64,000 bases of DNA, taken from Polytrichum commune. Taxonomy: Eukaryota > Streptophyta > Polytrichopsida > Polytrichales > Polytrichaceae. Position numbers and translations under genes: made by a program. The stretch covers positions 11,904,001 through 11,968,000 of the forward strand of contig OX485809.1 in NCBI GenBank assembly GCA_950295325.1. The letters run 5' to 3'. The notes under the pieces were generated by a model. The model was not told where the DNA came from. It was given only the letters and a program-made list of their open reading frames with translations, and made no database searches. Below are positions 37,757 through 47,993 of this stretch, in pieces (within the stretch, counting starts at the first letter, position 1; each line of letters starts with the position of its first letter).

Positions 37757-38005
37757 TGTTAAGGCAGCCTATAGCTAGCCTGACGACCTATAGCCGAATA
37801 TAGATGACGGTAGCCACCTTCCGGAAGGTGGCTACACTATCCCCGCGGTAGTGGGTCCGGGGTTAGTTAAACATAGTATTGTAGGCTACTAAGTGGCGGC
37901 TAAGTCCCATTAATGTACTTAGTCTTAAAGCATATATATACGACCACATGACTCTTGTTAGTCACTTGTACTATCACACTTACCGGCTATTGCCTAGTCT
38001 TAACA
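37757..38005 (+). repeat. 5' LTR of the copia element
   Basis: 249 bp, TG...CA. It contains a perfect 26-bp palindrome at 37810-37835 centred on TTCCGGAA and a TATATATA stretch at 37932-37940, a plausible promoter TATA box. The primer-binding site should follow; CGTTATCAGTCACG at 38006 is loosely like the copia TGGTATCAGAGC site but not a confident match. Confidence 0.95.
37932..37940 (+). promoter_or_regulatory. TATA box of the copia LTR
   Basis: ATATATATA inside the LTR, 66 bp before its end. It is the expected core promoter for the retrotransposon transcript and is also present in the split 3' LTR at about 52530. Confidence 0.5.
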
Positions 38006-38802
38006 CGTTATCAGTCACGATTGCTTGAGAGCTCCTAGTTCAAATTTTTTTCCTCTCTTTCCCGCTCAAGACTAAGCTTCAGCCCTATATAAACCTTAGC
38101 TCACTATCTAGCTCTCTCTCTCTCTCCGCTCCGCTATACCACGCGGAAGCGCTGGTCCTGCACCAACTCATATGATTTACTCTTTAGAACATATTGCAAC
38201 TAGTATCAATGAATCGGACTACAAATTAAGAGAGACCCTGATAGTTAGCTAGAACATCTTAGAGTTTTGCTGCCATAGATAACTTTTTGTCGCTGCTACA
38301 GATAAATCTTCCTTGCTGCAGAAAACTTTCTCCCTTTTGCTACTACAGAAAATCTCACTTTTTGCTGATAGACTTTTCTGGTTGCCACAGATACTATCTT
38401 CTTACTACTTCAGTAAACAAACTCTTATCACTGCCGCAGATAACTCTTATTATGGTTGCAGATATTAACTCCTCTTTTGCAGATAGACTATTTCTGCTGC
38501 TGCCGAGAGCTACATTTTGTTACTACATAAACACACATTGACAAAACTAACTCTGATAAGCCATCCCTCCCTCCTCTCTACTTTTGATGCTTTGTCCGAG
38601 TTAGATCAGCTCTAAACTAACAATGAAATCTGAACCAACAACAAATACAGTCTGGGTATATATATAACCCCACTTTATTACAACAGAAGTATATTTGTAT
38701 ACTTCAGATGCTACACTTGTTGAATCAGATTACAATAGGCTAAAACTAAAAAGTATCATCACTCTAGTAAATTGTTGCCATCTGATTCCTAGATGACCTG
38801 AA
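38006..38802 (+). other. Copia leader with degenerate CTGCNACAGATA repeats
   Basis: Untranslated leader between the LTR and gag. Between about 38260 and 38520 an irregular unit of the form TTGCTGCYACAGATAAC recurs about nine times at steps of 20-40 bp. Its role is unknown; packaging or dimerisation would be guesses. A CT microsatellite lies near 38110-38125. Confidence 0.6.
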
Positions 38803-39759
38803 ATGGCATCATCTTCGAATCAGAGAGTGACATTAGCTACCATAAGCCGACCTCCAGCAGATATCGGTGCAAACATGAAAACCAAATTTACTCCCCTTGC
38901 TACCGATGGGTCAAACTATCTAGAATGGGAAAATGATGCTAGGTTAGCTCTAGGAGCCGAAGAGACAACTATCTATCTTGATAAAACTACAACTGAGGGT
39001 CAACCAGATTCTCTCAAATGTCAAGTATTGATTCTTCTCCGAAGGCACATACACCCATCCTTGAGACAACAATACATTAAAGTAGATCACCCCGCTGACT
39101 TGTGGACTCAGCTACGTGACAGGTTCCATCATGAACAAACCATCTTTCTACCCGAGGCTAGAAATGACTGGATTAATCTCAGGGCCCTTGATTTTCCCGA
39201 CCTACTCTCATTCAACGGGGAACTCCACCGAATCTCATCACAACTCAGTCTGTGTGGCGAGCCAGTTACTGAGGCTCAATTGATCGATAAGACTCTCTCC
39301 ACCTTCCCACCTGCTTCTGCAATTCTTGCCCAGCAATACCGAAACATGAAATTTGAGAAACATAGCACACTGATGTCTCACCTCCTTCTCGCAGAGAAAC
39401 ATCAGGCCATGTTGCTTAAAAATGCAAAATCCAGGCCCGCACGTGAGATCCACGCCATGATAGCTGCTGGACCATCAAAAGGAGTGCTGGCCATACACCT
39501 CTCGGAGGCACCGCGCCGATCTCCAAGGGGTTTCCAACGCCGACCTCCACCTAGGTCATTCAAATTCAAGCCTAGGGACCAAAAACCGAGGTATGTTCCG
39601 CCAAAATATAACGCCTCAACGCTATCGGCATCCTCATGTCATAAATGTGGCCGCCTCGGCCATTATGCGAGAGATTGCCGAGCATCGGCTTACGTAATTG
39701 AGATGTATAAGGAGCTACAAAAATTACGTAGCCAAAATAGAGAGTCTTATGCAATCTAA
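38803..39759 (+). CDS. Copia Gag protein
   Basis: Structural capsid protein of the retrotransposon, 318 aa, intact. The N-terminal half has the plant copia Gag pattern: FTPLATDGSNYLEWENDAR near residue 30, then a helical block through LWTQLRDRFHHEQ. A basic, proline- and arginine-rich linker follows. The single zinc knuckle CHKCGRLGHYARDC spans residues 279-292 (C279, C282, H287, C292). The ATG at 38803 is the first in this frame. The TAA at 39757 ends Gag, and the same frame continues as pol. In most copia elements Gag and Pol are one frame, so this stop is either a nonsense mutation or a Gag/Pol ratio device. Confidence 0.85.
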   Translation: MASSSNQRVTLATISRPPADIGANMKTKFTPLATDGSNYLEWENDARLALGAEETTIYLDKTTTEGQPDSLKCQVLILLRRHIHPSLRQQYIKVDHPADLWTQLRDRFHHEQTIFLPEARNDWINLRALDFPDLLSFNGELHRISSQLSLCGEPVTEAQLIDKTLSTFPPASAILAQQYRNMKFEKHSTLMSHLLLAEKHQAMLLKNAKSRPAREIHAMIAAGPSKGVLAIHLSEAPRRSPRGFQRRPPPRSFKFKPRDQKPRYVPPKYNASTLSASSCHKCGRLGHYARDCRASAYVIEMYKELQKLRSQNRESYAI

Positions 39760-42700
39760 ATTCCGTCCATCCCTGATATGGACATAGAGAATTACATGAC
39801 TGTCACAACTCCAATGACTCAAGGTATGGAGGCTGCCCTCTTGGACAGCGCCTCTACACATACCATATTGAGGAGTTTAACGTTTTTCTCATTCCCGGCT
39901 AGTAACATAGGTTGGCGGACTAGCCACGTTACAACAATAACGGGACAAAAAAACATAACCTTCAAAGAAGGTACAACAACTGTTTTGTTGCCCGGGGACC
40001 ACCAGATAACATGCCGGGACGCTATGTATGCTCCCGATGCCCCCCGGAGCTTGATCAACTACCGGGACTTAAGGGCAAATGGTATCCACGTCTCTACCAC
40101 TATAGAGAACGATGAAGAGGCGCTGACACTCAGGCAGGGACAGAGGACCCTCGCCACCGCATTAGCGGGAGTCGACGGCCTGTATGAGATCGCTATCAAA
40201 GCGATTAGCCCCGCCCCTAGGGTTGAGGAAGAAGTTAGCTTGGTTGCACGGGAGAGAGGTCCCAGTGCGAGAACCCGCAACTTAGCCTGGAAAACTGGCC
40301 TATATCTCACGGCGGCTGCCCTTTCAGATATATGGCATAAAAGGCTTGGGCACCCTGGCACTATCATATTTCGGATGATGATTCCCCTCCTGGCTGGCCA
40401 TAACCTCACATCCGCGGATGTTGCCAAGATAGCCCCATGTGAGGCGTGCATTGAAGACAAGATGATCAAGAGGCCGTCCCAGTAGCAACTTCCCACCGAA
40501 TTGCCGCCACCACTCCATCGACTACAAGGTGATATTTGTGGACCCATCAACCCACCTTCAAGTTCTTTTCGATATTTCCTAGTGCTTATATATGCATCCG
40601 GGAGCCACCTAGAGGTTGCTCTCCTAACTACTAGGAACCTTGTATTTTCCAGAATTCTTGCAATTCTGATACGCTATAAAAACCATTTTTCTGAACACCC
40701 TGTCAAGTTCCTCTGAATGGACAATGCATTAGAATTTCGTTCACATGTATTTGAAGATTATTGTACCGCATCAGGAATCACTTTTACATATGCCGTACCT
40801 TACGAGCATTCTCAAAATGGTTTTGCAGAAGCTTTCATATAGAAAGTTCAGCTAGTAACTAGGCCTTTGCTCATCCATGCTAAGCTCCCAGATTCATTCT
40901 GAGGCCATGCGGTTCTTCATGCCGCAGCCCTCCTACGGTTGAGACCAACCTTACTCAACCAACAAACTCCACATGAACTCATTGCCGGCCGGCCACCCAA
41001 CATTATCCACCTACGTGTATTTGGTTGCCAGGTTTGGGTACCCATACCCGAATCACAACGAAAAACCATAGGGATCCACCGATCCGAGGCAATTTACCTC
41101 GGATATGACTCACCCAACATCATTAGATACATGGACCCCAAGAATGGGGCCATCCTCAAAGCCAGGCTAGTAAACTGTAAGTTCATTGAACACATATTTC
41201 CCACCCCACCAATTGACCGCACAGTCAAACAAGTCCCATTAAACTTCCAGGCTCCGGATACCTTGACCCTAAACCCAGATCCTCGAACTTCACTAGCCGA
41301 CACCGAAGTCACAAAACTCCTAAACTTGAAGGACCTAGCAGAACAGATTCCCGATGGTTTCTACTCCGGCCCTAGAGTACTTCGGAACCCACTACCCGGG
41401 ACAGGTAACACTATAGCTAACAAGAGGTTGGCATCATTCAACTCCAAACCAACCAAGGTTCAACGCACCACATTCAACACTGAAGTTGCACCGGACCCAT
41501 TCACGTTGCCCGCGGCTAAAGCATCACCGGAATGACCCGATTGGAGCAAAGCTCTAGAGACCGAATACGTATCCCTCAAGAAATACCAGGTATTCGGCGA
41601 GGTATCTATTGAACTCACAAAACCTCCAGTGGGCCCGAAACTAATTTTCTCTAGAAAATTTGATGCCAACGGCAAGTTGCTTCGATTCAAGGTCCGCCCT
41701 GTTGCTCAAGGCTTCTCGCAACGGCCGGGAGAGGACTTCGACCAAACTTACGCCCCCATCCTGGATATCACATCATTCAGGTACCTATTGGCATTCGCAG
41801 TCCATTTTTGCCTTGAAATCTTTTTTATGAATATTGTAACGGCATACCTATATGGCAACTTGGATATGCTCTTGTATATATCACCCCCTCCAGATTTCTT
41901 ACCAAAGCTGTCTACCCCCTCACCCGGGAGATTTCTAGGCTTACGCATATGTAAGGCACTATACGGTTTAAAGCAAGCCGGCAGAATATAGTACCACCTA
42001 CTCTGTGATTTTCTGATTTCACATGGGTTTTTGCATGATTCAACTCTACTATGCATCTTTACCTTAATCCAAAATTCACAATATCTAATTGTGGCCGTCT
42101 ATGTGGATGATCTAAATCTAATTGGATCCCCCGCATTGTATAAGCACACCGAAGCTTTACTAACGGCCCAATTTGACATGAAGTTGCTCGGAAAGACCTC
42201 GTTTTGCCTTGGTTTACAGATTCAGCACTTTTCAAATGGCGTCCTCCTACACCAACTGTCATACACCCGCAAGCTGCTCAAAATTTTCAACATGGACCAA
42301 GTTCACGCGTTGGCTGCACGGTTGCACCGATGATCGGGAGGAGCCGTAGTGATGACGACCCGTATCAACCTTGCTCGGAGGAGGAGGAGATAGTGGACAT
42401 GTCCAAATACCTCACGGTGGTTGGAGCTTTCACATATCTAACCACGCACACGCGGCTGGACATTGCCTTCGCAAAGAATATAGTCGCGAGGCACAGTCAA
42501 AAGCCGACCGCCCGCCATTGGAATGGCGTTAAGCACCTACTCCGATACTTGAGAGGAACGGAGGACCTCGGGTTGTACTATAGAAATGACACAAATTGCG
42601 AGATCACAGGATATGCTGACTCTGGATTCAAAACAGATGAGGTAATAGACAAATCTCAGACCGGTTACATATTCATCAAGAACGGAGCGCCGATATCATG

Positions 42701-43086
42701 GAAATCGGCCAAGCAAACTGTGACTGCCACATCCACGAATCATGCCGAACTCTTAGCATTTCACGAAGCATCAAGAGAGGCGGTGTGGCTAAGGACAATG
42801 CAAGATGAACCAGAAGTTCAAACCAACGGTCATATTCGAGGATAACGCATCATGTGTGGCTCAAATGAACACGAGGTTTATTAAGGCTGATCAGGTGAAG
42901 CACATCAGCCCACATATATTCGGATTTGCTCAAGACCTTATAGAAACAGGCCAGATTGAAATAAAGAAGATAGAATCCGAAAACAATATAGCCGATATGC
43001 TCACAAAGGCCTTACCGGCTTACAAGCATAAGAAGCTAGTGTTAGAGGCACGAATGAAAACCTTACACAAACTCATTTCAAACTAG
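39760..43086 (+). pseudogene. Copia Pol (protease, integrase, RT, RNase H), with stops
   Basis: Same frame as gag to about 42310. Protease: LLDSASTHT with catalytic D348 (counted from the gag ATG). Integrase: the pre-integrase segment IWHKRLGHPG, then the CEAC zinc-binding end, DICGPINPP, MDNALEFRS and RLRPTLLNQQTP with LRVFGCQVW. Reverse transcriptase: VRPVAQGFSQRPGEDFDQTY, KALYGLKQAGR and the active site YVDD (codons 1100-1103, at 42100). RNase H: YADSGFKTDE, SWKSAKQTVTATSTNHAE, VIFEDNASC and ADMLTKALP. Nonsense codons lie at 40483, 40714, 40840, 40900, 41533 and 41989, and frameshifts near 42310 and 42830. Three of the stops replace tryptophans conserved in copia proteins. Not functional as it stands. 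Confidence 0.9.
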
Positions 43087-43165
43087 ATTACACTCTTTTC
43101 TTTATTACTGCTTTTCCCCTTTGGGTTTTACAGTAGTAAAGTTTTTAATGAGGTAATCGCTATAG

Positions 43166-43177
43166 TTCGAGGAGGAG
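43166..43177 (+). promoter_or_regulatory. Polypurine tract of the copia element
   Basis: The purine run GAGGAGGAG lies directly before the 3' LTR start at 43178, where plus-strand DNA synthesis is primed in LTR elements. Confidence 0.6.
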
Positions 43178-43222
43178 TGTTAAGGCAGCCTATAGCTAGC
43201 CTGACGACCTATAGCCGAATAT
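43178..43222 (+). repeat. 3' LTR piece 1
   Basis: Identical to the first 45 bp of the 5' LTR, ending GAATAT. The 9.2-kb DNA transposon starts at the next base. Confidence 0.95.
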
Positions 43223-43431
43223 GGGCGAAAGCAAGCTAAGGTGGACCAAAACGGGCGGGAGTCCATGTCCATAGTGTCCATTTGTGATCTTTGTAAAGTA
43301 ACAATGTTGACCTAGCTGTGCTTAGCTGGCGAGGATGACATGGCTCGGCTGCCACTGCAATTAGAATAACGGTCAAACCATTTGGATGAATGTGAACCCG
43401 AATGTAAGGCTACCCTTCGTATGCCTACTCT

Positions 43432-43450
43432 GGTTAGGGTTTAGGGTTAG
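43432..43450 (+). promoter_or_regulatory. Telo-box motifs upstream of the RING-like gene
   Basis: GGTTAGGGTTTAGGGTTAG, two to three head-to-tail telo-box units (AAACCCTAA on the other strand), about 160 bp before the start codon at 43609. Telo-boxes are known plant promoter elements of genes active in dividing cells. The right-hand gene of the same element has them too. Confidence 0.5.
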
Positions 43451-43608
43451 TGTCTCGTCTCCCTCGTGCTGGTTTTGGGAAGCTTTGATTGTGCAAGCTG
43501 TTGACGCTTTGATTGTGTTTGCTGATGCTTAATGCCGTTGCGCCACGAGCCGCACAACACTGTTGTAAGGAGTGGATTTTAATTGCGCACGGCGTCTGAT
43601 TAGTGAAG

Positions 43609-46488
43609 ATGGCATGCGGCACTCAAACACTTGGCAGTGAGGCTAGAAGAGTGAGAATTAAGTTAGAAAGCGAGAGACCACCGTTGTCTCAACGCGTTGG
43701 TGGTTATGCTGCTCCCATTTATGCGAGGGCCCCAGATTTGTTTCCATTGAGGAAAGATGGGGGATACACGCGAAAAGAGTTCCATGAAAAATATGGTTTA
43801 GAGATCTTTGGCTTGTCGCCAAAACAACTAAGATGCCCAGATGATTGCTCAGAGCAGGAGCTTATAGGTTTCTTTGGACCGGTTATAAATAAAAATGGTT
43901 TCCGGTACATGGGTTTAGAAGATGTTAATTTGATTGCAAAGATAGAGCTCAGATGGATGCAAATACACCAGAAGTCGCAGATGCAATCCACTAGGTTGAT
44001 TACGAAGGGCATGGCAAGAGGAATATATTGCGAAGAAAAAAAAGATCGGAAGGTGAACTGGGCGGCATATGCAGAGTGGACCAATGCAGAGCAGTGGAGA
44101 CGAAGGATGAGGATCAAGAGGCCTGGAGGAAGAGGGGATGACAGTTCATTCTTCTCTGATGATGAAGACCTCACAGAAATTGATGACCACGGATCTACCC
44201 AATCGAAGATCAGTATGCAAGAATGCGGATTAGGGTTTAGGCGGGATTTGGCCGGGGTTGAAGTTTTTTCTTGTTCGGGTGGGGTTCCTGAAATGACAGA
44301 GATTTGGAAGAGTTTTCAGAGTCACGCCCTGAAGGAGCTTGCAAAAGTCGACAACAGATTGTTGCTGGGTTTGAAAGCAAAGGAGGAGTACACATTGGCA
44401 GAGGTGCGAGCAAGGTCCCAGAAGGATTTCGTCTACAATTGCCTTGCCTATGCTCGAGAGAAATTGGATAGGTTACATGCTGAACTTGAGCAGGAGCGGC
44501 AACGCATTGAAGCTGGTGGGAGCAACACTAGTGAGGAGGATGCTCAGTTCCAAATCATGAGTAGTAGATTTAGGGCGCAAGAATTTCTTGTTAGCGACTT
44601 TGAGGGGATGGCTGATGAAGGAGATGTTGAGTTGGAGAAGATCGATAAAGGTGAGGAGGGTATAGTTGCTAGGGTGGCTGAACTAGAGGTTGATTCCAAG
44701 AAGGCTGGACGCTTAAGTCGAGCTGTGGAGGTTATCCTCACCAGGTTAGATTCAGGGGCATGGTTGTTTAGATCCATAGCACCGCAACCATTTAAGCATA
44801 GTAAGCCAGATGGGAAGGAATGGGTTATGTTAGAGAAATGTTCTTTTTGTGGATTAGGGTTTGAGCCAGTATGGGATGTGAGACTTGCATCTTGCAAACA
44901 TGGCTACCACGAGTGGTGTTGCAGGTTTCACTTTGAGAAATCAACCAAGTGTGTTGAGGAGGGTTGCGATGAGGAGATGCACGAGGGGTGGTGGAGTGCA
45001 GTTGGTTTGGTAAAGCCAGGCACATCTGCAAGTGTTTTCTCAACTCCAAGGGCGATCAACAAGCTTCCAGATTCACCACTAGGTTCTCTTTACTTTCCCA
45101 TCTCCATAGTGTTCAGCTTTTGGTCTATATTAATGGACTCTTGGATTTTGGTTTAGAGTTTAGCGAGAATTAAAGACTAAAGGTCCACTCCAATATTCTA
45201 AAGTCTATCTTTTCATCAACCTCGTCATACTGAAGTCCATGAGGATCATGCACTAGTACATAGAAGTAGACAATAGTGAGTGATCCCCTACCAATAGTCC
45301 ATATTTGTGGCTCTTAGTGATGCAGGAGTCCATGTCAACATGCATTTGTACATAGAAGAGGCAATATTGAGTAATCCCTATCCAACAATCCATATTTGTC
45401 TTTCTCAGTGATGCAGGAGTCCATGATAATCATGTAACACCACATAGAGGTAGAGAGTAGTGAGTGATCCCCTACCAACAATCCATATTTGTCTTTCTCA
45501 GTGATGCAGGAGTCCATGATAATCATGTAACACCACATACAGGTAGTGAGTAGTGAGTGATCCCCTACCAAGAGTCCATACTTGTGCATCTTGGTGATGT
45601 AGGAGTCCATGTCAACATGCATTTGTACATAGAAGACACAATATTGAGTAATCCCTATCCAACAATCTATATTTGTCTTTCTCAGTGATGCAGGAGTCCA
45701 TGATAATCATGTAACACCACATAGTGTATGAGAGTAGTGAGTGATCCCCTACCAACAGTCCATACTTGTGGCGTTTATGTGAACGTAATGTGCTTTGGTA
45801 TGCAGGTGTGGAGTTTATTGGTACCCCCATCAAAGGTCAAGTGGATCAACATGTGCAATCTATGAGTTGCATCTCGTCTAGCCCTACAGCCACAACCTCA
45901 GGTACTTTATTTCTGAGTGTGCCACAACAAGGACCATCTTCAAATAATTTGCCCCATTCTACTCCAAGTGTTGAACCAGAGCCTCCAGCCCCAATTTCAA
46001 TAGAGAAGCAACCTCCAGCAATGTCAACCAAGTCGAATCCTTTGTCGGAACCTGTTCTGGGTGACGTCACGGAAAAAAAAATACAGTCTACAAAAGGAAC
46101 AGGAGCCACAAGGGTGCATCCGAAGGCTACTGTCACATTTGAAGATAACGAAGAAGATGAGGTAGATGATGAAGAGGATGACGAAGAAGAGGAAGAAGAG
46201 GATCAAGAAGAAGAAGAAGAAGAAGATGGAGAGGAGGCAGAAGAAGTGGAAGGAGTGGAGGAAGGAGGTCGATTGAAGAAGGGTTCCCACAAAAAGGTTG
46301 CAGCTAAGCGCAAATCGGCTGCTACTCATCGGGCTGGGAAAAGGTCCAAAGTGAAGAGCAAATTTGACGGGGCTCCAAAGCATGCCAATGGAGTTGTCAA
46401 CGCAGGAAAGAGGAAGAAGACACCGGTTGTTGACAGGATATCGAAGGCCTCCAACACCCGTGCTGGGAAGGCCCAAAGCTCAAAGTGA
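43609..46488 (+). CDS. Transposon-encoded RING-H2-like protein with acidic and basic tail
   Basis: Accessory gene of the 9.2-kb transposon; I do not recognise the family. Exon 1 is 43609-45082 and exon 2 45806-46488, a GT-AG intron joining in phase to give 718 aa. The N-terminal half lacks a known domain. Residues 270-390 are rich in charged helix (AREKLDRLHAELEQERQ) and may be coiled coil. Residues 411-453 hold C411-x2-C414-x14-C429-x-H431-x2-H434-x2-C437-x10-C448-x4-C453. This is close to a RING-H2 finger, except that the last pair is spaced by four residues instead of two. A Ser/Pro-rich segment and a glutamate/aspartate run (about 604-646) follow, then a Lys/Arg-rich tail (647-718). Likely roles are nuclear, DNA- or chromatin-binding, or ubiquitin ligase; all of this is inference. 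Splicing was inferred from sites and frame only. The intact frame contrasts with the broken transposase. Confidence 0.7.
45224..45775 (+). repeat. Tandem repeat in the intron of the RING-like gene
   Basis: About six copies of an 88-94-bp unit fill most of the 723-bp intron. The anchor GATGYAGGAGTCCATG occurs near 45320, 45410, 45504, 45598 and 45686, with a more diverged first copy at 45230. Each unit also has a GTGAGTGATCCCCTACC-type block. GAGTCCAT, present in each unit, also occurs in the transposon's subterminal regions. Confidence 0.8.
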
Positions 46489-47993
46489 GCCCGGTCCATA
46501 TTTGGACTCCCTTGCAATATGTACATACCAAAGAACATAAATTTAAACAGCACATCAGGAGATTGAAGTCATAGCTATTAATTGAGTCGTGAACATTGGT
46601 TTTACAATAACGTTTAGTACAGAAATAAGTAAAGTTTTTTGTGTTTCCAGCAATACGGTTTCAAGACATGAGAATTCTTTGGATTATGCTCAGATAATTC
46701 CAGAAATGAAGAGAATTCCTAGTTCACTTTCTTAAGTATAGGTTGATCATATCCTAATGATTTGTGAATGAAAAGAGGGTCAAATTTACAGCTCTCTACC
46801 ATAGAAGAGGTATCTCGATTGCTAGTGCTTGCACACTCGTGTATGACAGCAATAAGGTACAAAGCAAGTATAGAATGTGAGAAACCTTGCCTGCATTGTT
46901 TACTAAAAGTTGTAGCTTGCCAGGTGGATCATCCCCTCCAAAAAGCTATTCTACAACTTTTGAAAACTTAAGGATTGAGGGTACAGATCACAAATCAAGT
47001 TCTAAAGCCTGGCATGTTGCACCAAGACCATGTGGTTCAATTTCAGCTTGGACCTCCCACAAACGCTGCTAAGTAGTGACACCATACGAAGGTTAATTAT
47101 GAGCGGTCATTACACAATTGTGCACAAACCTTGGAATGTAGTTATAAGACTTGAGGTCAGGTTCCTATCTATGACAACAGTATCTAGCAGTATTCACCAT
47201 ATGTTCCATCTTAATGAGTTCGGCAGTGCCTCTTCCTGGCCACTTACACATTAGAGTGAAATTAATTGGACTATGGTATATCACGTTCATTTCCGAGTAT
47301 ATCACATTGATCTCCAACACAGGACAAGGATGGTTACTATTCTGCTATTGGCATGCACTCTGTTTTCTGATTGCATCATGGGTTCAGTGATACAACTCTT
47401 GTTAGAATAATAGGTTCAAATACGTCTCAAGGACCTTCCGCTCCCACAATGATCACAACGTCTCTTCACATAAGTATAGTTGAGCAAGTAAGTGTAGCAA
47501 CCATGGAAAAATGCCCAAAGAAAAATCCCAAAGAAAAATAGTTGCCAAACCGTGTGTATTTAAAAACACAATATACATCTTTCAGGGTTCACCTAATTCC
47601 TACATCAAGATAGCCCTATCTAAGAGTCGATAGCTCTTCAACTCCATTCAGGGTGTCACTACATCTCTCCATTATTTGCAGGTTGATGCTGCAAAGGGGA
47701 TGCCAACATGCGCCCACGGATCTTCAAATGCCCCGCAATGCTGCGCCAACAACGCAACATTGTGATTGTACTTCAAATCTCTATATGATGGCAATGATGC
47801 ATGTCAAAAATCGCATTATGCATGTCACAAAGCGAACACACAAGAGGCAACAAGAACATAATTGACGCACCTTCATACTTGCAGCAATATCAGCCATATA
47901 ATCTTCTGTGATCACATATTGACCATGCACTGAAGCATGCACAAAAAACCCTACATGCCCACAAGAAAGTACAACATACAAGATGTGCAGCAA
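46489..47993. other. Gap between the convergent transposon genes
   Basis: No recognised gene in about 1.5 kb. It must contain the 3' ends of both transcripts. Short frames on either strand look accidental. Confidence 0.4.

Noticed and set aside
43719-44174. 151-residue minus-strand frame
   Set aside because: Overlaps the RING-like gene exon 1, whose codon pattern and continuity are clearly better.
45224-45775. Regularly spaced repeats resembling a CRISPR array
   Set aside because: Units of about 90 bp repeat throughout with no unique spacers, inside a plant-type intron; a plain tandem repeat.
46024-46476. Long minus-strand frame rich in Phe, Leu and Ile
   Set aside because: It is the shadow of the glutamate-rich and lysine-rich exon on the plus strand.
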